DNA of 24,037 bases. Source: Leptospirillum sp. (GTDB taxonomy: Bacteria; Nitrospirota; Leptospirillia; Leptospirillales; Leptospirillaceae). A model generated the notes under the pieces. The model saw only the letters and a list, made by a program, of their open reading frames with translations. It had not been told where the DNA came from and searched no databases. Below, in pieces: positions 21,051-24,037 of the stretch. Where the stretch lies: assembly GCA_027343785.1 (NCBI GenBank), contig DAHWKF010000016.1, positions 1 through 24,037 on the forward strand, read 5' to 3'. The first letter of the stretch is position 1. Each line of letters begins with the position of its first letter. The position numbers were made by a program, and so were the translations under genes.

Positions 21051-22505
21051 ATGCGCTTGTTGCAAATCCTGCCGGGAATCCTGGCAATTTCAGCGTTACT
21101 TGTTTCCTGCTCTCCTCCTGTGGCGCAATATCGGCATTACTTTGAAGCCATGTCCGTTTATCCGGGATCGGGTCCGGATCCGGCTCTTGTCAAGGCGATC
21201 AGAAAATCCAGAAAGGCCTATCCCGACAGGGATCTGGTTCTCTACTGGATGGATTTTGGCATGGCCAACAACGTGGTCGGAAACTTTGCCGACAGCGAAC
21301 GGGTTTTCCGTGAGGCAGAACGGATGGAGCATCAGCTCTACACCAAAAGCCTCACGCGGATCGCCCTGTCTTACCAGACAAACGACCTTGTCCTGCCTTT
21401 TCGTGGAATGCCGTTCGAACGGGTCATGATCAACCTGGTCAATTCATTCAACTATGCCGGTCAGGGAGACTGGGTCGGGGCGCTGGTCGAAACCCGGAAG
21501 ATCCGGGAAAAGCTTCTTCGATACAACCGACGATATCCGAAGGCGACCTTGGCCGGAGGGAAATACTACCGGGCGGAAGGTCTGGCGCAGGATCTGCTTT
21601 CATCACACAATATCCCTTCCAACATCAATCAACTGAACCACTACACCGACGACGCGTTCGCCCGGTTCCTCTCAGGCGTTTATCAGGAGGCCCAGGTGAA
21701 CGCCGGTGGAGTTGATTACCAGTCAGCCATGATTTCCTACCGGAAGGCGCTCCGGGTTTATCGGAAAAATGCACTTCTCTACAACACCCCAATCCCTTCA
21801 TTTGTCGTTCCGGCGCTTCTCAGGGCGTCCGATGCCGCGGGGAGAACGCATCTGGTTGCCCGTCTTCGCAAGGAATACCCCTCGGCAATATGGACGAGGG
21901 GGCGGGAGTTTGAAAAAAAAGGACATATCATTTTCGTGGGCTATGATGGACGTATTTTCCATCTGTCATCAGACCGTATTGTTTTGCCGCTCCCCATCCT
22001 GGGAACGATCTCCATGGTGAGCTTCAATATTCCCCGGGCGGATGGAGGCGGAACAAGCGTTTCGGGACATCGCATCGATGTTGTGGACGAAAGGAAGCAG
22101 ACCGTCCTGTCTGTGGGTTCGGAAGAGGCTGAAGATCTAAATGCGATCGGAAAGACGAATTTTCAGGACCATTTGAAAAGGATTGTTCTGAGAGAGGCGG
22201 TGAGGGCTATTCTGAAAACCTCCGAGGAGGTGATCGCCCAGCGGGAAGGCGAGCGTTACGGGGGAATTCTGGGGTATCTGGGTGCGATGGTCATCGGAGA
22301 CGCGGCCAATGTGGTATCGGATGTTGCCGATACGCGTTCCTGGAGAACTTTGCCGGCAATTTTTGATTATGCGGAGGCGGACGTCACCCCCGGAAGCTAC
22401 TGGGTGGTTGTCAGTGAATATGGAGGAGGCGGACACGTGCTGAAGCAGCACCTGACAGTTGCGCCGGGACAATACCTTCTGATTCGCGACGTTGATGCGC
22501 GTTAG
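21051..22505 (+). CDS. COG3014-family lipoprotein (484 aa)
   Basis: A lipoprotein signal ends at Cys20 in SALLVSC. The mature protein starts with TPR-like helices (residues about 40-270: 'G-N-F-A-D-S-E-R-V-F-R-E-A-E-R', 'G-D-W-V-G-A-L-V-E-T-R-K-I', 'S-A-M-I-S-Y-R-K-A-L'). A beta-rich C-terminal part follows (FVGYDGRIFHLSSDRIVLPL and onward). The family is uncharacterised but is regularly found beside lpoB, suggesting a shared envelope or peptidoglycan role. ATG 21051 is chosen (GGGAGG four bases upstream) over TTG 21048. The ribosome-binding site lies partly within a palindrome at 21031-21044. Confidence 0.85.
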   Translation: MRLLQILPGILAISALLVSCSPPVAQYRHYFEAMSVYPGSGPDPALVKAIRKSRKAYPDRDLVLYWMDFGMANNVVGNFADSERVFREAERMEHQLYTKSLTRIALSYQTNDLVLPFRGMPFERVMINLVNSFNYAGQGDWVGALVETRKIREKLLRYNRRYPKATLAGGKYYRAEGLAQDLLSSHNIPSNINQLNHYTDDAFARFLSGVYQEAQVNAGGVDYQSAMISYRKALRVYRKNALLYNTPIPSFVVPALLRASDAAGRTHLVARLRKEYPSAIWTRGREFEKKGHIIFVGYDGRIFHLSSDRIVLPLPILGTISMVSFNIPRADGGGTSVSGHRIDVVDERKQTVLSVGSEEAEDLNAIGKTNFQDHLKRIVLREAVRAILKTSEEVIAQREGERYGGILGYLGAMVIGDAANVVSDVADTRSWRTLPAIFDYAEADVTPGSYWVVVSEYGGGGHVLKQHLTVAPGQYLLIRDVDAR

Positions 22506-22650
22506 GTTTTCGGGAAGAGGGCAGGGTGCGGGACGATTTCCCCACCCACATTGCTCTAGACAAGAAAAGAAAGAAGGTTTTTCTGATAATTCCGGGAATT
22601 GAAAATCGATCTTGATATCCCTTTCGAGAAGGATTATCATCCCCAAACGG

Positions 22651-22697
22651 TTGCTATATCTGGTATGGTGACGCGGCATTGATACAATATGTTGTGT
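22651..22697 (+). promoter_or_regulatory. Putative tandem NrdR boxes upstream of the ribonucleotide reductase gene
   Basis: ATACAATATGTTGTGT (22682-22697) matches 14 of 16 positions of the NrdR-box consensus (ACACWATATATWGTGT). A weaker match, TTGCTATATCTGGTAT (22651-22666, about 10 of 16), begins exactly 31 bp earlier, the usual three-turn spacing of NrdR box pairs. The second box includes TACAAT, a possible -10, as expected for a repressor site. NrdR represses ribonucleotide reductase genes when dATP is high. Confidence 0.65.
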
Positions 22698-22779
22698 TTT
22701 TCATTTTATTTTTCGTGAATCCGCTCTGTCCGGATTTTTTATTTTCATGTTGTCAACGGATTGTATTGGGGGGCGAGTG

Positions 22780-24037
22780 ATGACAAGCAATGTGACCCTG
22801 AGTCTATCGGAAAATGCTTTGAAAGTTCTTCAGAAACGCTATCTGGGCAAGGATGAGGGTGGTGTTGTCCGCGAGAATCCCGAGCAGATGTTTCGGCGTA
22901 TAGCCGATGCGATTGCCAGTTCCAATAGTCAGGCTTCGGAACGGGAGTTTCTGGCGGAAGAGTATTACCGTTTTATGGCAAGCCTCGACTTTTTGCCCAA
23001 CTCGCCGACCATCATGAATGCGGGAAGGCCTCTCGGACAACTTTCAGCCTGCTTTGTTCTCCCTGTCGGTGACTCCATGCCGGAAATCTTTGATACCGTC
23101 AAGGCGACGGCATTGATTCACCAGACCGGAGGCGGGACCGGCTTTTCGTTTTCCCGGCTCCGGCCTAAGGGAGCCATCGTCCGTTCTACCGGAGGTCAGG
23201 CATCCGGCCCCGTTTCGTTCATGAAGGTCATCAACGCATCGACAGATGCCATCAAACAGGGCGGAACGAGAAGAGGCGCGAACATGGGCATCCTGCGCGT
23301 TGATCATCCGGATATTCTGGAATTTATCGACTGCAAGATGGATCTGACCCAGGTCACGAATTTCAATATATCTGTTGCCATCACGGACGCTTTTATGAAG
23401 GCGGTCAAGGAAGGCGGTGATTACGATCTGGTGGCACCCCACAATGGCGAAGTCGTCGGGAAACTTCCGGCCCGGGAGGTGTTTGACAAGATCGCACATA
23501 ACGCTTGGGCGAACGGGGAACCTGGGCTTTTCTTTATCAATACCGCCAACCGGTATAACCCAACCCCCAGCCGATGGTCGTACGAAGCCACAAATCCGTG
23601 CGGAGAGCAGGTACTGGGTCCCTATGAATCCTGTAACCTCGGATCGATCAATCTGGAACGGCATGTCAAGCTTGTTCCGCCCGGCAAGCCGGAGGTCGAC
23701 TGGGAAAAGCTGGCCCGATCCGTCTACCTGGCCGTCCGTTTTCTGGACAATGTCGTGGACGCGAACCGTTTTCCGATTCCGGAACTGGCTGCCGTCAACC
23801 AGGGTGCCAGGAGAATCGGGCTCGGAATCATGGGTTTCGCCCGGCTGCTGATGCTTCTTGAAATACCTTATGATTCGGAAGAAGGTCTGGAAATGGCGGA
23901 AAAACTGATGTCCTTTATCCGTGACGAAGCGGAGAGAACTTCCCAGGATCTGGCCAAAGTCCATGGGCCGTTCCCGTATTTCGAAGGAATCGGTACCCGA
24001 AAGCGCAACAGCCACCTCCTGACGATTGCTCCGACCG
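22780..24037 (+). CDS. nrdJ: Class II (B12-dependent) ribonucleotide reductase, N-terminal part
   Basis: The gene runs off the right edge after about 419 codons. It has no N-terminal ATP-cone and begins directly with the catalytic barrel: FLPNSPTIMNAG (71-82), the redox-active Cys91 in LSACFVLPVG, QTGGGTGFSFSRLRPKG (115-131), GGTRRGANMG (161-170), and the active-site triad Asn272/Cys274/Glu276 in NPCGEQVLGPYESCNLGSI. The PYESCNLGSINL pattern is that of adenosylcobalamin-dependent NrdJ, which reduces ribonucleotides without oxygen. ATG 22780 follows a G-rich ribosome-binding site. Two candidate NrdR boxes lie upstream. Confidence 0.93.
   Translation, partial: MTSNVTLSLSENALKVLQKRYLGKDEGGVVRENPEQMFRRIADAIASSNSQASEREFLAEEYYRFMASLDFLPNSPTIMNAGRPLGQLSACFVLPVGDSMPEIFDTVKATALIHQTGGGTGFSFSRLRPKGAIVRSTGGQASGPVSFMKVINASTDAIKQGGTRRGANMGILRVDHPDILEFIDCKMDLTQVTNFNISVAITDAFMKAVKEGGDYDLVAPHNGEVVGKLPAREVFDKIAHNAWANGEPGLFFINTANRYNPTPSRWSYEATNPCGEQVLGPYESCNLGSINLERHVKLVPPGKPEVDWEKLARSVYLAVRFLDNVVDANRFPIPELAAVNQGARRIGLGIMGFARLLMLLEIPYDSEEGLEMAEKLMSFIRDEAERTSQDLAKVHGPFPYFEGIGTRKRNSHLLTIAPT

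Noticed and set aside
22506..22779. Cobalamin riboswitch before the B12-dependent ribonucleotide reductase
   Set aside because: No B12-box-like core was recognised and the leader is short; NrdR boxes explain the region better.
23044..24015. 323-codon minus-strand frame
   Set aside because: Antisense shadow of the ribonucleotide reductase gene.
1..24037. CRISPR array, rRNA or phage structural genes
   Set aside because: No regularly spaced direct repeats, no rRNA signatures and no phage-type proteins were seen.

Overview
The window comes from a Gram-negative bacterium: it encodes outer-membrane-type lipoproteins (LpoB and a COG3014 family protein), a LolA-like carrier and an LpxL/HtrB-type acyltransferase. 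A class II (B12-dependent) ribonucleotide reductase, the IS256-type debris and the moderate G+C content would fit an acidophile such as Leptospirillum (Nitrospirota), but that placement is only a guess; no rRNA or other decisive marker is present.

Left flank (1-3026) is worn accessory DNA. It holds the 3' end of a DUF2283 gene, an overlapping DUF4160-DUF2442 pair, the degraded 3' half of a tRNA-Arg gene (967-1012, a candidate attachment-site scar), a frameshifted helix-turn-helix-like gene, a higBA toxin-antitoxin locus whose toxin gene has an in-frame stop, and a decayed second copy of the DUF4160 gene. About 600 bp without a credible gene follow.

Centre (3027-16124) is an aryl-polyene/xanthomonadin-type pigment locus. 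A plus-strand pair encodes a chorismatase (likely 3-hydroxybenzoate supply) and a family 2 glycosyltransferase. It converges on a long, tightly coupled minus-strand run: lipoprotein, ApeI-like dehydratase, acyltransferase, LolA-like carrier, RND/MMPL exporter, polysaccharide deacetylase, a 74-residue unknown, ketosynthase, chain-length-factor-like partner, ApeP-like dehydratase. Upstream on the same strand lies an acyl carrier protein plus AMP-ligase unit, separated from the main run by about 560 bp containing two perfect palindromes. Proposed logic: chorismate is converted to hydroxybenzoate, which the ligase loads on the carrier protein; ketosynthase/partner and the two dehydratases build the polyene; glycosyltransferase, deacetylase and acyltransferase make a sugar/lipid head; LolA-like protein and exporter move the product to the outer membrane. 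No ketoreductase is encoded here, so that step must be supplied from elsewhere.

Right flank (16140-24037) begins with a wrecked IS256-family transposase and then turns into ordinary genes: an aldo/keto reductase, a membrane diguanylate cyclase with GGEEF and an intact I-site, an LpoB-COG3014 lipoprotein pair, and a class II ribonucleotide reductase cut by the window end, preceded by what looks like a tandem NrdR-box pair.
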